In this document: positions 63,374-64,000 of the stretch, in pieces
Layout: each line of letters begins with the position of its first letter
Position numbering within the stretch: the first letter of the stretch is position 1
Assembly (NCBI GenBank): GCA_030323885.1
Contig: CM059199.1
Location: forward strand, 35,100,590 to 35,164,589
Length of the DNA stretch: 64,000 nt
Direction of reading: 5' to 3'
Source of the DNA: Branchipolynoe longqiensis
Lineage: Eukaryota; Annelida; Polychaeta; Phyllodocida; Polynoidae
Notes under the pieces: generated by a model
Database searches by the model: none
What the model was told of the DNA's origin: nothing
The model's input: the letters and a program-made list of their open reading frames with translations, nothing else
Program-made: the position numbers and the translations under genes

Positions 63374-63515
63374 TATATATATATATATGGACAAGTCATG
63401 TGGTCCTGGGTGCCATCCATGCTCCCTCGGGTGGTATCACGAGTACAAGACGACCTCAGAATTGGAAGATTTTGTGTGTTGTAAATTTCCTCGCCTTATA
63501 TTGGAGTATATACGG
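62930..63515. mobile_element. Possible pogo-like element
   Basis: atataagtcgactttgagta at the left and cgccttatattggagtatat, acgg then TA at the right form loose inverted ends. The left end overlaps the preceding MITE, so its boundary is unclear. The interior includes the (AT)n run. Confidence 0.4.
63322..63388. repeat. (AT)n microsatellite
   Basis: About 65 bp of nearly pure AT alternation. Confidence 0.95.
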
Positions 63516-63784
63516 TATTTACGACATCAATGACGTCAGTCAACTTCTTCTTCAATCTGCAATTTGCTTGATCTGGCTTGACCCCAGGGCATCCCCTCCC
63601 CTCAAACCTGAGTCAGCTAGTTTCCATCATTCCAGACTGGAGGTGTTCATTTTCAAACTTAATATTTTATCATTTGCAAGCTGATGTTATAAATTAAGTT
63701 ATTCTAAAGCTGCAATCCATGGGTACATAATAGACAATGCGATAAACAATGGGGTTGGGAGGAAACACTTAGACGCCCATAAAA

Positions 63785-63850
63785 TATATGTTATTCATAT
63801 ATCTTTTGTCAGTGTCGTAGCACTGGTCTTCTGACTGTATGTATCATAGG
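63785..63850 (-). repeat. LINE/SINE 3'-tail family
   Basis: atatatgttattcatatatc, ttttgtcagtgtcgtagcac, tggtcttctgac. Confidence 0.5.
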
Positions 63851-64000
63851 TATATGGGTATTCACACAAATTCTTTTTCTTTGTACATAGTTTATAATTA
63901 TAATAGTAAATTGAAGAGTAAAGTAAATTCTGAAATTATAGTGTACACAATGCAATACGTAATGAGTATGAGGTACATTTTACATTTTCATGCAAGGGAT

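Overview
This window looks like intergenic or repeat-dense DNA from an animal genome, most likely an invertebrate. The evidence is Pol III SINEs with tRNA-like heads, several families of short inverted-repeat DNA transposons (MITEs), decayed non-LTR retrotransposon 3' ends, long mini- and microsatellites, and a split metazoan-type nuclear tRNA gene. There are no bacterial-style operons. I cannot name the species from the sequence. I found no exon of a recognisable host protein gene. The only host gene I can defend is an intron-containing tRNA-Ile(UAU) on the minus strand at 27772-27875.

Layout. 1-5600: an ACGT-dense quasi-repeat, a SINE with an intact target-site duplication (TSD), a pogo-like MITE, TTAA-flanked MITEs and a decayed LINE 3' end. 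5605-7772: a very GC-rich retroelement copy with its own TATA box, one intact Gag-like ORF (387 aa) and a poly(A) signal. 7985-12100: LINE, SINE and MITE debris. 12108-15156: a second, larger minus-strand copy of the GC-rich element, arranged A1-gag-B1-A2-B2. This is the split-direct-repeat layout known from Ngaro/PAT-type tyrosine-recombinase retrotransposons, but here only a Gag-like gene lies inside. 15157-37400: dense SINEs and MITEs, many nested, plus the tRNA gene. 37600-48200: four large tandem arrays (18-bp, 41-bp, 21-bp and GGT-rich) separated by AT-rich sequence and MITEs. 48700-64000: another LINE 3' end, more nested SINEs and MITEs, GT-rich arrays and an 810-bp TA-flanked MITE.

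Family names used below are my own. S1 is a tRNA-derived SINE with an AACC/ACAA tail. S1b has the same front half and a different tail. SINE-2 has a tRNA-like domain preceded by a leader of about 75 bp. SINE-3 has an A-rich tail. The MITE families are M9 (9-bp TSD), TTAA-MITE, GAAG-MITE, CCRG-MITE, pogo-like MITEs, and a TTA-flanked group whose interiors are built from one degenerate repeated word. S1 copies interrupted by M9, TTAA-MITE, CCRG-MITE, SINE-3 and a TAA-flanked MITE give empty-site comparisons that fix element ends and relative ages. The most interesting item is the Gag-only split-repeat element. The M9 family and the word-type MITEs come next.
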